In this document: one piece after another, positions 11,758-23,271 of the stretch | Numbering within the stretch: the stretch's first letter is position 1 | Layout: every line of letters starts with the position of its first letter | NCBI GenBank assembly: GCA_025766275.1 | Contig: JAFKAC010000009.1 | Location: 868,001 to 932,000, forward strand | Origin: Lactarius indigo | Lineage: Eukaryota > Basidiomycota > Agaricomycetes > Russulales > Russulaceae | DNA: 64,000 bases | Reading direction: 5' to 3' | The notes under the pieces: model-generated | The model's database searches: none | Told to the model about the DNA's origin: nothing | What the model saw: the letters and a program-made list of their open reading frames with translations, nothing else | Position numbers and translations under genes: made by a program

Positions 11758-14480
11758 GGGAGAAAAGAGACTGAGCGACCATCGCTTGAGGTCGCTCTAT
11801 TTCACTGGTCTCCGAAACCCCGAGTCTCTGGAACGCATTTGAAACATTCCTGAGCTCTGACGTGTGTGAAAGTAGAAGAGCTCGACGATCGGCGTGATCA
11901 GAGCGTGTTTGGGTAAGATATACTTATAGCGGGATCGACCACGTGGCTCTTTGGCTCTTTGGACGCACTGTATTCATCGACTGAAAGTCAGCTGGTTCCC
12001 TCCTACTGTATGGGCTCATGGAGAACGTACGACCTTAGCGTTGTGCGATGCCAGACAGGCTTCCATGGCGTACTTCGACTTCGATTTTTAAAGAAAAACA
12101 AAATGTTCGCAACCTTGTCACTTCCCTTCTTATCCAACTTTCTGCTTTCTCGGACCCTTGCTGCGACATAATCTATTAGGTTTATTCAGAACATGGACAT
12201 GGCACGCGACGGCCTACCAACTATGTCTTATCGGATTGTCTGAAGGAGACGCTCAGTCGTGGCGCCCAATTTACATCATCATGGACGCACTCGACGAGCG
12301 CCTCGACCACTCTGGGTGGCCAACCGCTCGAGAGGAAGTCCTGGTTGTCTGTCAGCTGTAGACACTGCAGCGGTCGGTGTAACGGAACATATGAGGGATC
12401 GTTCTCGAGAAGCTACCGACGACCTTAGACGAGACATGCGAACGGGTGTTGAAGGGCACCAACGAAGACAACAGAGAACACGCTCATCATCTCCTTCACT
12501 GCCTTGCGGTCGCCAATCGTCCCCTTCGTGTCGAAGGGGTCGCTGAAATCCCTGCGTTTGACTCTGATGACGTCAAGGGAGGCATTCGAAGGTTCTAGGT
12601 GGACTGGCGATGGAAGGACCAAAAAGTGGCCGTTCTATCCACATTCAAGTTTTATCACAATCGTGGCTCTCGGATGATGTAGTTTTCTTCACTTCTCCGC
12701 TTGCTTCTCCGTCAAGGAGTTCCTAATGTCAGATCGACTCGCATCCTCAACTGGAGATGTCTCTCGATATTACATGCTTCCCGGAAATGCCCATACCAAC
12801 CTCGCGCAGGCCTTTCTTAGATTTATTCTCCATCTGGAAGGTAAGGTTGACAAAAAGTGTGTCAAGGGCCCTCTTCTGGTTAAATACGCGGCTAAACACT
12901 GTGTTGCACATGCCTAATTCGAGGACGTCGCGTCACGCGTGAAGGATGGGATACAGTCTCTCCCTTTGACCCTGACAAACCGTATACTTCTCCGCGCTTT
13001 GTGGGTTTCGTGACCTAGTTGCCCATCTGCTGAATGCTATTGGTGGCTAATTTGGCGCTCCATTGCTCGCGGCACTATACGGAAAACACATCCAGGTTGC
13101 AGATGGTGTTCCTCCGCTGCACACCTATGTAGCACTACACTTTCAGTGAACTACGCGTCCAGGTCACTGCACGAGTCTGCACGACCATTGCTAGAGCGTG
13201 GCGCAAACGTGAATGCACAGGACAAATGCCTCACAACTTCGTTGCTTCTGGAAATACAATGAAAAATGTACGATATCACGCGGGTTTTACTTGCTCGTGG
13301 CGCGGAACCTTATGTGAAGAACGACAAAAGACAAGGCCCCATTGCACCTATTCTTTGAAGGCGACTTTGGATACGAAGACGATGTCCCAGGTCTCGCACG
13401 CTTATTCCTGGAGCGTGGGACAGAATCCAATGTGAAGAACAGCAAGGGAAAGTCCCCGCTACACCTTCTGCTAGAGCGAAGATTTCATGACCACGACGAC
13501 ATTAACGACGTTTTAGCTGCTGGGCGGCAATTATTAGAATGCGGGGCGGATGTGAATCTACAGTTGGCATCCAATCATCGGAGGCTCGAGACCGCACAAA
13601 ATATTCTTGATCGTGCTGATTTGGAGATAGGTCGGAGTCGGGCCCTATTGCACATGCAATCAGAAGGTGAATGCAATTTATAGGAACAAAAAGCCTCCGT
13701 GTTACACAGTTTTCACTAGAACGCGGCGCAGACGTGGACACGCAGAACGAGGACTACACGGCGGCCCACCTACATTCGGCATGTTACTTTGAGTGGCCCG
13801 AGATGGCACGGGAGTAGTTCTACCATGGTGCAAGTGCAAACAGGGTGAACATCCGGGGCGAGACGCCATTGCATCCAGTGTCACGCGGTCATTACGACAC
13901 TCAAGAAGGCAGTGTTGGAATCGTACTGCTTTTGCTCGGGCGCGGCGCGAATGTCAACGCACAAGATAAGAACATACAACCCCGTTTCAGGTTTGAGATC
14001 ATATGTGCGCTACTCCACCATGGTGCAAGAGTCAACACGAGGAACGAACTGGGACAGACCCTACTGCACCTCGTGTTAGAAGGCGACCGTTACAGCAGAA
14101 ATGGTGTCGGTATTGTGAGCCTATTGCCGAAGCATGGCACGGACGTGAACGCGCAAGACGGTTACAATGAAACCCGACTACACCTGGCATCTAACCATGG
14201 GAAGCTCGTGATTGGGCGGGCGGGTGTTGCTTATCCATAGCCCAAATGTCAATGCAAAGAATATCTATGGTCGGACTCATGGCGCTTCGAAGATGAGTTT
14301 CGTTTTTTAGGACTACGAGTGGATGGCGGTGCGGACGTCGAGGCACGAGACATGGACCACGAAACTCCGTTGAATATGGTATATCGCAATAATAGACTCG
14401 ACCTCGCACGATGTCTTCTCGAGAGTGGAGTAGATCAAGGTGCGAGGGATAACAAAGCAGAGATCCCGTCCCAGCTCGCA

Positions 14481-15062
14481 CAGCAACTAACGGCGATGGA
14501 ATGTCGTCAGACTATACCCCCATACACACAGTCAGTACAGTATGAAGGAATGAATATGCTGTTGACCTCAGCCTTTTGGGTGAAAGGCTGGGGTCCCATC
14601 GTCAAGACTACGGACTATTTAATAGAAAAAATATACATTAAGTCGCTGATAAGTCGGAGTGTCTGTGACACTTATGACACCGTGACAGGACTACTCTAAC
14701 TTAGACTAGCAGAGGGACCTTGAACTGCAACCACCTGTCGAACTGCATCACCTGTTGAGCTGAATACTTATTGAGGCTCATCACATATGTCTAGTGATCA
14801 TGATATACACATAATTTGGAATATGCACGTTGCCCCTCCCATAAACGATAATATGTGCAGACAGTCTTGGGTACTGCGGATCTGGCCGAGCCGATGATCC
14901 GATGGCAGTACCCAATGCACCGCCAGCGTGTCTCTGATTCAAGCGAGGATCAGAACCTAAAACAGTACAGTACTAGTGTACCAGTACATCAGCGGGACCA
15001 TCACCGCGCGTACGATGGCCAGTTCGGCACTCCGGCCGAGTGTGAATGATGACCCCCCCCCA
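14481..15062. other. No gene recognised
   Basis: Past the last recognisable ankyrin-like repeat. Contains poly-C runs and AT-rich stretches. Nothing could be assigned. Confidence 0.45.
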
Positions 15063-15832
15063 TTTGTGTCCGGTTGCGATTTCGGGGAGCATTCTCCGAT
15101 TCCCCCATGCGACACAAGGACGCCATCCGGGGACGTGACGTAGTCGAGCTTGAGAAGAGTGTCCCATAAATAACTCATGCCCGGACGAACGAGCTTCTTA
15201 TTCGAGCTTTCTCAGAAGTCGTAGCCGACGGGCCCTTGGTGGTCCTTCCTCCCGATGAAGCCGCGGGCCTGGACAGAAAACACTGATTCATATCCGATCC
15301 GAGTCCCCCTGCCCCCTGCCCCCATACCCCGACCCCCCCCCATTCCCCTCGGACCAACACACTCTATCATAAAAAATCCCCGGTGGTTCTGAACGCCCAT
15401 GGGATCACCAACCGAGCGCCACTGAGCGGGCAGCGGATCGATCATGATTTCCCCCTCCCCCATCGTCCGTCCATCGCCAAGCCATTGACCGTTACGTGAA
15501 GTATTTTTTTTCGCGCGAACCCCTTCGTAGTTGATTACCGGGACGCGCTGTCGTCACCCACACACGCATGTCGCACCCCACGCTCGCGTCGTTCCGTAGC
15601 CCTTCTGGTTGGGGTGAGAGAACAGACATATGACGTACGATGGCGACGCTGTAACCAGGTCTGATGCTACGGCACCAGCACTCGCGACAATCGCCGCCCA
15701 AAGTCACCGGGGACTACGACCGCATCACGGAGATGTTGACACAAATCGCGCGGGAGAAGGCCCGCTCAGGAAGCAAGAAAAAGGTTCTCGGCGAGTTACT
15801 GCGCGGCGCCGGCAACGGGTTACTCATATAAT
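15063..15832 (+). pseudogene. Unidentified coding remnant or multi-exon gene
   Basis: Several plus-strand segments read like real protein but I do not know the family. From about 15069 one frame gives RLRFRGAFSDSPMRHKDAIR and then RDVVELEKSV. After an in-frame TAA (15167-15169) the same frame continues as ARTNELLIRAFSEVVADGPL and VVLPPDEAAGLDR. A further segment near 15385-15500 reads VLNAHGITNRAPLSGQRIDH. A C-terminal-looking piece (15664-15832) reads DYDRITEMLTQIAREKARSG, then KKKVLGELLRGAGNGL and a stop. The in-frame TAA and the lack of clear splice sites favour a pseudogene, but a multi-exon gene with introns I could not place is possible. Confidence 0.4.
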
Positions 15833-16617
15833 GTTGGAACAAAAACATGAATAGAGTGAGTGATCTTTGTGAGAGTAAAAAAAAAAAGGGATCCTTCGAA
15901 TAGGGGGAAACGACAGAAAGACAAAAGTGACCGACTGGATGAGCGAGCAATTGCCGCAGCGCAGCGAGTCCAGGGGCGGCGGCGCCGTTAAAGATTTGAG
16001 TTACGGAAGTTGTATTCATTTTACGTTCTTGAACTCCTGACGATGACGGTTGTGGGTATCTGCGGTGGGCCATGTGCTCGCTTTACATGCCTCATAGCGC
16101 CCAATGGCCGTAACAGGCAATGTCAAGGGCTGTGATCCGTCATTTGACCGCGCAATCAAACCCGGTTGGGAACACGAAAGGAGATGAAGATGTGTTTGTT
16201 CTTTACATTCGCTCTACATACAATAAATACAGTAGCAGATCTCCATGGTCTAGGGGACTATTAACGATACGCGAGCTACAGAAGTCCATATGAGATGATG
16301 AGAAATGAGACGGAAAGAGAAAGGAGAGATCAGCGAGCATTGGTGCGGAAACATATGGGTAACCGATAGGATAGCAAAGGACGTAGTTCAGAGGGATAAG
16401 GTAACGGAGTCGGAAACTACGATGCAATATGGGGACAAGACTATACACAAAAGGCATTGGGGGAGCCCAGAGGCGCCCGCGCATCAAGGTGTCATCAAAT
16501 GTTGTCGTTCGTTCATCATGAAGCTCAGCGGAGATGGTGGGTGGAAAGGTGGAAAGTGAAGTCGACGAGTCAGCAGTACCAAGTAGATGCGGAAGATGTG
16601 AGGGAGATACAAGAATG
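15833..16617. other. Intergenic, nothing recognised
   Basis: Lies between the remnant on the plus strand and the 3' end of the minus-strand zinc-finger gene. It probably holds both 3' ends. No coding signal was seen. Confidence 0.5.
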
Positions 16618-19051
16618 TTACATCGTGTAGCCCCCCCAGCTTTCTTGGTCATCAGCGTCCTGTTCAAGTTTAAACGACCCCCCGGGGTTTTGCTGATCTG
16701 GGCTCGACTCTTGTGCCTTCATACAACCGGAGCCACCCTCCGAGCGTACTGAATAACGAACATTATATTAGGATCACAATAGAAAAAGGGCGTGATGGGA
16801 AAATGACACACAGTGACGATTAAGCGCATCAAGCCGCGCAAACGGCTTCCTGCAACCATCGCAAGTGAATGGGCGGTGATTCGAATGTAACTGCTCGTGG
16901 CGTTTGCAGTCATGCTGCCGCGCAAAACCTTTGCCGCACCCAGGCCATTTGCACTGGAAGGGCTTCTCGTCGTTGTGAGAACGTAAGTGCCCTTGTAAGT
17001 GTCCATAGGGTGAGTGACAGTAAACAAGGTGCATGTAGAGAAGTCGCATACCTTTGAGATTGAAATGACGGGTAAAAGTTGAACCGCATCCTGGAACAGG
17101 ACACACGAACTTTGCATCATTGATGCGCCGTTTCATGCTAGCATCAGCCGTCGCAGTTGTCGTCACATTTGGCCTCGCGACTGGTACTCCCGGTGTCGTA
17201 CCGCGAGACCCACCAGATGTATAATCACTCTGGTATACGTCCCCTCTCGACATGTTATCCATGAGCTGAGGTTGCCCATTTCCGAGACTTGGATCAGGAA
17301 GAGGTTCTGTGATGCGTCCTGGGCTGCTGGAAGGGCTGGCTGGATATGGTGACGCTCGTACAGCTCCCCAAACCGGGCCAGCGATGCCCCCGCGCTCCCG
17401 GGAACCGCTCGAGGCTCGACGGTGATGCCCACGGACGAACGGTTGAGAAGAAGGGGGATGTAAGAACTGAGTTTGCTGGGCGAGTACGTCGACATGCCGG
17501 CTAGGGGGGAAGCTAGGGATAGCAGAGCCGGGGTAAGAACCGAGCATTGTGGGTCGTAGGTCTTCGGAACGTGACTGCCTATGAGTGAGTCTTGGTCCTC
17601 CACCGCCGTCCGAGCGTGCGCGTCTCAGTTGTGAAAAATCAGGTGTGAGAAAATTGGGAGCGCCGCCTTGAGAACTGGAATTGAAGGAGTATGGATGCTG
17701 AAGAGGTCCCGAACTCAATGAGGTTTGAATGGCGCTTGCAGAGGAGGACGGACGGGGAATAACGTCGAGGGGGGGAAGGACTTCGTTCATATGCACGGTT
17801 CGACCACTCGTGAAATTAGACGAGCTATGGTCAAGATGCCGACTCTGGGGCGCTTGTTGATTGAATAATGGGCTGGAGTTCCACTGAGGTGGACGGGCAG
17901 AGGTGTCAGACTTTGAACGAGTACGTGAAGGAGAGGGAGGAAGGAGATATTCTTCTTGAACGGAAGCTGAGATATCTGCAGAGGTGGTCCGGGATTGCTG
18001 AGCAGCCCCAGGGAAGTTAAAGAGGCCGGAGCCATCGGAGGGACCGGCGCTGGGACGGAACTCAGACGCCGACTGTGATGGAGCGGAGTTTGCCGAGGGG
18101 TCGGATGAATGATGGCCCCAACTCGACGATGGCACAATTGATGGCGTTGCTGATCCTGCGATCGGTAAACAGTGTCAGTGACAATCTCTCTCTCACGAGA
18201 ACAAAAACCGCGGTAGTCTTCCGGGGATACGGACCTTGCGAAATCGTGTTCCTGAATCCCGTCGCTTGACTCGTCTCCCCGCCACTCACGGGCGTCGCGG
18301 GAACGATATGAAGTCGAGGACCTACCCCATCACCTTCCGGGGCATGAATCACAGGTTGACCTTGTGCGTACCCACTAGGCTGATTCAGGTCGGGGATGAC
18401 CAACACGGGTGGTGATTGGGGCTTCATTTGAGGAGAGGCGGATTCATTGGGCATCGGGACAGGGCCATGATATGGTGATTCGACGCGAAGCTGGTTGAAG
18501 TCAAGGTGGGGGGAGGCACTGACGCCAGGATGATGCGAGGACACAGACGAGGCTGGACTCCGTCGATCATTCTCAGCCCCACTTTCGGCCCCACCATTGC
18601 TCGATGACGGGGATCCGTGATCGTAGTACGCCGGGGAATGGGGGTCGTCTGCGGGGGTGATGGAAACAGATACACGGTTCGAGTTATTGACTCCTGACAT
18701 AAAATCGTCGTCAAACATCAGAAGGCCCGCTGATGATGTGGGTGCGTCGTATTCTGAAGGGTCGTCTCTGGGTGAGATGGCGAGGGGGTCGTTATCAAAA
18801 AGAGCTAGGCTATCGTCCTTTGAGTCAAAATCTAGCTCTGAAACAGCTGAGTAAGGCGAGTTGTGGTACGAGCCGTTATATGACGGCGTGGCTGGATAGT
18901 GGGGGCTGGACGGTCGAAGGTCAAAAGAATCGAAAGCCGGGTGATGGGGAGAGAGGTCAAGATTGTCTGGAAGGAGACCGGAGGGGCGGAAGTCGACGCC
19001 GTCGTCGGGATCAGATATAAAACGGTGGGATTGATGTACTAGTTGTTCCAT
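16618..19051 (-). CDS. C2H2 zinc-finger transcription factor (Crz1-like fingers)
   Basis: Predicted nuclear DNA-binding regulator. My four-exon model is 18235-19051, 17052-18155, 16812-16991 and 16618-16748 on the minus strand, 2232 nt and 743 residues. The first 600 or so residues are low-complexity Ser/Pro/Asp-rich sequence, typical of an activation or phospho-regulated region. Near the C-terminus are three fingers: CPVPGCGSTFTRHFNLKGH (about 622 on), CKWPGCGKGFARQHDCKRH, and CDGCRKPFARLDALNRH ending in LRSEGGSGC. The finger wording is close to calcineurin-regulated Crz1-type factors (family knowledge); assignment to that pathway is inference. The intron at 16992-17051 is 60 nt, has no stop and keeps the frame. 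It interrupts finger 1 just before its histidines, so retention would disrupt that finger. A truncated second copy lies at 29484-31019. Confidence 0.85.
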
Positions 19052-22000
19052 GACCCGGGACGGAAGGAGGAGATGATATAGTTGGAGGGAGCGACAAAAA
19101 TGGAGGAACAGAGGATCTAGAAATGCTGTTCCAGAGAGGCAGTGCGAAGGAGACAAATGTTATGTGGATGAGATGAGGGAAGGGGCTGTTATAATCAATC
19201 TGAGAAAAGCAAAACCTGGATGGCGGACCCCAGGAACTAGTCAATTGGGGGCTGTGTTGGCACGACCCCCCGAGTCCCATTTCCGTTTCCCATATGTAAT
19301 AATGCCCATAGGCGCACAGCCCTTCTCTTCCGAGGCTGTGTACCGTGTCCCATCCCTCCGTTATACTGTACGTTACCAAAAGTACAACGATTCTCTACTT
19401 GGAAGCAAACGTCTGAGTCTTACTCTTACCATCCCGTCGCAGCCCATCATCCCATCCTCATCTTCCGTCGATCTTCCGATCGTGCCACCCATTCATGACG
19501 GAAGTTGAACTGCGATTTTGAGGCCGTGCACCTGCGCACAGCCTTTTCTGTACACTGTACTGTAGGGGGCGGTGCAGAATATTCGATTTCCTGCTAACCG
19601 CATCTCCGCTTGGCCCTATTTCAAAGTGGTGGGACGAATGCTGTGCCTAGATGTACCCTCACAAAGATCGGGAAAAGTCCCGTCGTTCCATCAATCTGAC
19701 CCTCCACCACGCTAAGTGCAAACACACAACGAGCCACGAGCAATCGTTTTGGCGCCATCTCTGATCACTGATGCTTTCTCTTCCCAAACGCGTGCACCTA
19801 TCGTGCTCAACATCATCCATCATGACCACCATCACTGACACATGTCCTCCTGCTGGTACCAAGGTGGATGCCAGCAAGCCAACTGGCGAGTGGGACCATC
19901 TGAGACAGTTTAGGAGAAGACGCGTAGCACTGGGACAGACAAAACTAAGATAATCAAACGGCGACTTATCAACATTTAATCAACATCGTCACCTTTGCAT
20001 GTCTGCATTGAGAACAGTCAGACCTTGCAAATCGTTGTATGATTCTTGATCATGAGTGGGGTCATGCCGAGCGATCAATAACACCACAATGTTAATAGCC
20101 TGTCCATCATATTCTTTGATACTGTATTATACTAGAACACAGATTCAATACACCATGAACTGCAATTCCTCTGAAGGCAACGCTGGAGTTGCCTTTCCCG
20201 CTATCCATCCTGTTACGGCCAAGGTTACATTATTTACCTTGACTGAAAGAACGGTTGGTGGACGACCTAACGACCTCGATTACGAAATCAGGAATTCGAC
20301 CTCGCCATCCTTGGGAATGTGCCACTGTGGTGGTTGATCCGTGGTTGTAGGTGGTAGGGCCCTGGTGGAGGTGTACTAACTTACCTTGGGCTGCTCTGCT
20401 GGCAATGTCCGGCAACCTAACCGGCTTCAAGACACAGTATTCGGGGCGGGAGCTTTGTGGTCTTTTGGTTCGCCATCTTGGCATGGAACGCAGCCTCCGA
20501 TGCCCCGCGCCGTAGGCAACTGTCATGCTCATAATTTGCCGCAGCGTGTGAACCACTACAGTAGTAGGTGGATTTGATAAACCGAAAAGGTCCAACTCTG
20601 GCGCGCAAGGCACTGCATAGCCAACCCAACCCTGGAGTTTTATTCCTGTGTCTTCCACGTTCTAACTATTCATACAAGGTCTACAACTTGCAGCTACAGC
20701 AATGAGGACGCGCATCGCACAGGAAATGAAACAAGGCGGTCTTCGGCGACCCGTGTGCAACAACTATTTGTGTGCGGTGCGTGCTTTGTCTGCATGCCGA
20801 GATGCGCGGGGTCATATCACGGCACTGTGGAACAGATTGTGGCCTCAGCGCGCCACACAAGACGGAGGGAATCTCCCTGGGACCTGGTTTCGTGGTGCTC
20901 ACCACGACGTGCACGCATGGTGCGCAGGGATTGGTGGCCGTCTCCATACTGGGACATTCCGCTGGGCACGGGCGGAAATACAGGTCGTGTTCTAGTGGTT
21001 TCGAAGGCATCTTCGTCCGTGGCAGGCTGTGATCTGGATGGGGCTGGGATAATAATACTCAGGGGGCATCAAAGAAGGGTGTGGGCGTCGCCTGGTTCCC
21101 TTAGACAGAAGTTGGACCCCGCCGTCCTCTGCAAACTCCTAACCGCGCGCGATTCGGTGCTCGGGGTGTCAGTGGTTGTTGGGCATGTCGTTGGTTTACA
21201 AACGAAATGGGCTTTCCGTGTCGCAGTCCCCTTCCTCGAGAGATAAATTGGAAAACATACGCAGTACATTTCTCCGGTTTGACCGGGCGAGCCAGATACG
21301 GACCGGAGTCTGTCAGGTTGCTCGAGTGAGGAATGGGTGACACTCTTTTGGGAAATCGTTGTTGTTTCTGGATATCACGAGCACCACTCTGCCGTTGCTT
21401 GGCACCCTGCGAGCGTCTGCTCGCAAGGGTCGATCGGGCAACGAGGCATCCGTGCCTTGCTCTGTGCCACACCCCCATTGCTGGCAGTTGCACGATATCG
21501 ATAAAGTGGGATTAGTAGGAAACGTGTTCGATGAAATCCCTCATGGCATCGTGCCACGGTTCATACGGCGACTTGGCCCTGACAACGACAGAGTTGTGCT
21601 CGTTCCTCCCCTCCTCCCCCTAGATGAGATCACCTGCCGCAATATGGCCGCCAGACGCCAGAGCGGAGTACACAACCGCATGGACAAAAGCGCCCAGCGG
21701 CAGATGAGTGACGAGAGCAACGTGTGAAAGCTAGGAAACGGCTCAAAAAGGAGAAATGACCCATATATCCAAAATTGTGCAATTTTTTTGGTCTGGCTTC
21801 GTACCGATGCCGATATCATCATGTCAAAGATGGGACAGAGCCGCCGCGTTCTTCTGGGGCATAAGTTCCCGAAACTACCCTGTATACAATTCCCCACACC
21901 CCCACCCCCTTGGCGCTGTTTCGATGCACGCTGTCGTTTGTATGGACTGAGCGCCCATATACAAGTCGATGGACTTCGCGACCATAAATAATCAAATTGA

Positions 22001-22628
22001 GTCAGTCAGCCACGGAGAGTGAGGAAAAGGTGAGGAGATCATGAATCAGAGACAATCGGGTTAACCACTGTTGGAATTCACAGGAGGTCATCAGTTCATC
22101 CATTCGTCTTTGAACGCTCGTTTATCTCCTGATAGATCGAGAGCATCTGATTCTGAGGTGCGCAACGTACAGCATGGGTAGAAAGGACCGAACGAGATGT
22201 ACACCGAACGGTTGTCGTGCGGGTGACCCTGAATCATCACAACATGGAAAATTTAAAAGGTAGCGAAATGAAAGCTATCCTAGGGAGACCATGGGGACGT
22301 GGCGCGGGTTGTGATCGGCGGGAGATTAACGGTATATGTGCACTTGTACGTGCACACAAGTTGCATTTGCAGTTGCAATCATTTGGGTGTCCGCCATCCG
22401 CGCACAAGGTGTGAAGCATGTGAAGGACTCAGACAGATGGAGTTCGGCCTCACCTCGTTCTCGTTTCATTGTTACAGCACTGGCACCAGGGCACACGTGC
22501 GTCTGGCATGCCAGCCGCTGGCCTCGTCATCCAATTGGAGCAACCAGACCAGACAGAATAGTTGCATCCGGCCACGTGCTGAAAAAGGCAAAGTGCCATA
22601 GGGTGCCCCCCTCGTGATGCCGTCCCGT

Positions 22629-22651
22629 GGCACCCACGGGCCGTGGGTGCC
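22629..22651. repeat. Perfect inverted repeat (hairpin)
   Basis: GGCACCCACGG, one G, then CCGTGGGTGCC: 11-bp arms around a single base. It lies in the part of the intergenic region that is absent from duplication copy B. Function unknown. Confidence 0.6.
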
Positions 22652-22778
22652 GCATCCCCCTCTGTGCCACGCCCCACCCAAGCCCCATCGCCTATAGCAA
22701 CGTAGACCACGTTCCCCCACTTGTATTTGTATTTCACAGTACTGCGCAAGTGTGAGCAGTCCACTAAAAAAAATTGAC

Positions 22779-22799
22779 AAAATGGAAAATTTCCATTTT
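22779..22799. repeat. AT-rich inverted repeat
   Basis: AAAATGGAAA, one A, then TTTCCATTTT: 10-bp arms. About 480 bp upstream of the oxidase start. Possibly a regulatory palindrome; no direct evidence. Confidence 0.5.
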
Positions 22800-23271
22800 A
22801 TCGACCTCACATCCCAACGGTCGCCGCCTATATCCAAGCCTATATCTATCACTAGGGTTCTAGCTGGATCTGACAACCTACCCAGATTGGCTGGGCTATA
22901 TCTTCAAATTTTATGACTATCAGCAGCCTTGGCTCAACAGCTGGTGCTTGCGGACTACTGTACTGGCAATTGACATCATCTTTTTTAATGAGAGCCCCGG
23001 ACCAGCTGTTGACTCGGTGCCGGGCCGCAAACTACTGGATGTGCGTTTACGCTCCTATGATAGGGCACACACTTTGGGCTCAGTGGCACACATATATGAT
23101 TGGGCTTGATGGCGTCTGGCTGGTAAAACCCGCCTTCCATGCACCGACGTGGATCGCACATTTGTCATGATGGGCCATACGGTTCCTGTCATCACTTTTA
23201 AATCAATTGTTGAAAAGGTGTAACCAGCTGCAGTTTCCCTCTGGTCCAGGCAGTTCCCCAGTGTCATACTC

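Larger units (their letters stand above)
9721..14480 (+). pseudogene. NACHT-ankyrin STAND (NLR-like) pseudogene, split by a LINE
   Basis: Relic of a fungal STAND protein, a class thought to act in self/non-self recognition and regulated cell death. Pieces appear in the expected order but in shifting frames. They are: an N-terminal helical segment (9721-9945, LVKVVVKSLNILSIAMKEIE); the linker before the NACHT domain (about 11547-11600, EWFSLPGPSINHNITCN); NACHT core pieces (12105-12290, LVTSLLIQLSAFSDPC, then the Walker-B-like IIMDALDE); the helical region after it (12400-12620, HAHHLLHCLAVANRPLRVE); the DRLASSTGDVSRY block (12732 on); and degenerate ankyrin repeats (about 13190-14480) with LLERGA.VNAQ-type motifs. 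Stops and frameshifts are numerous, for example a TAG near 12173 and another near 12596. I saw no intact P-loop. A LINE occupies 10158-11456. The gene is certainly broken; the exact ends are approximate. Confidence 0.8.
19052..23271. other. Divergent intergenic region between transcription factor and oxidase
   Basis: About 4.2 kb between two genes transcribed away from each other. Positions 21079-21925 are duplicated at 31114-31960. Open frames on both strands (for example around 20230-21010 and 21330-21730) lack a convincing family match, and at least one is shifted between the two copies. I treat this as non-coding and promoter sequence, with the caveat that a small gene could be hidden here. 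Confidence 0.45.

Noticed and set aside
20230..21010. Several overlapping open frames upstream of the oxidase
   Set aside because: Competing frames on both strands, non-ATG starts, no family resemblance and no clear splice pattern.
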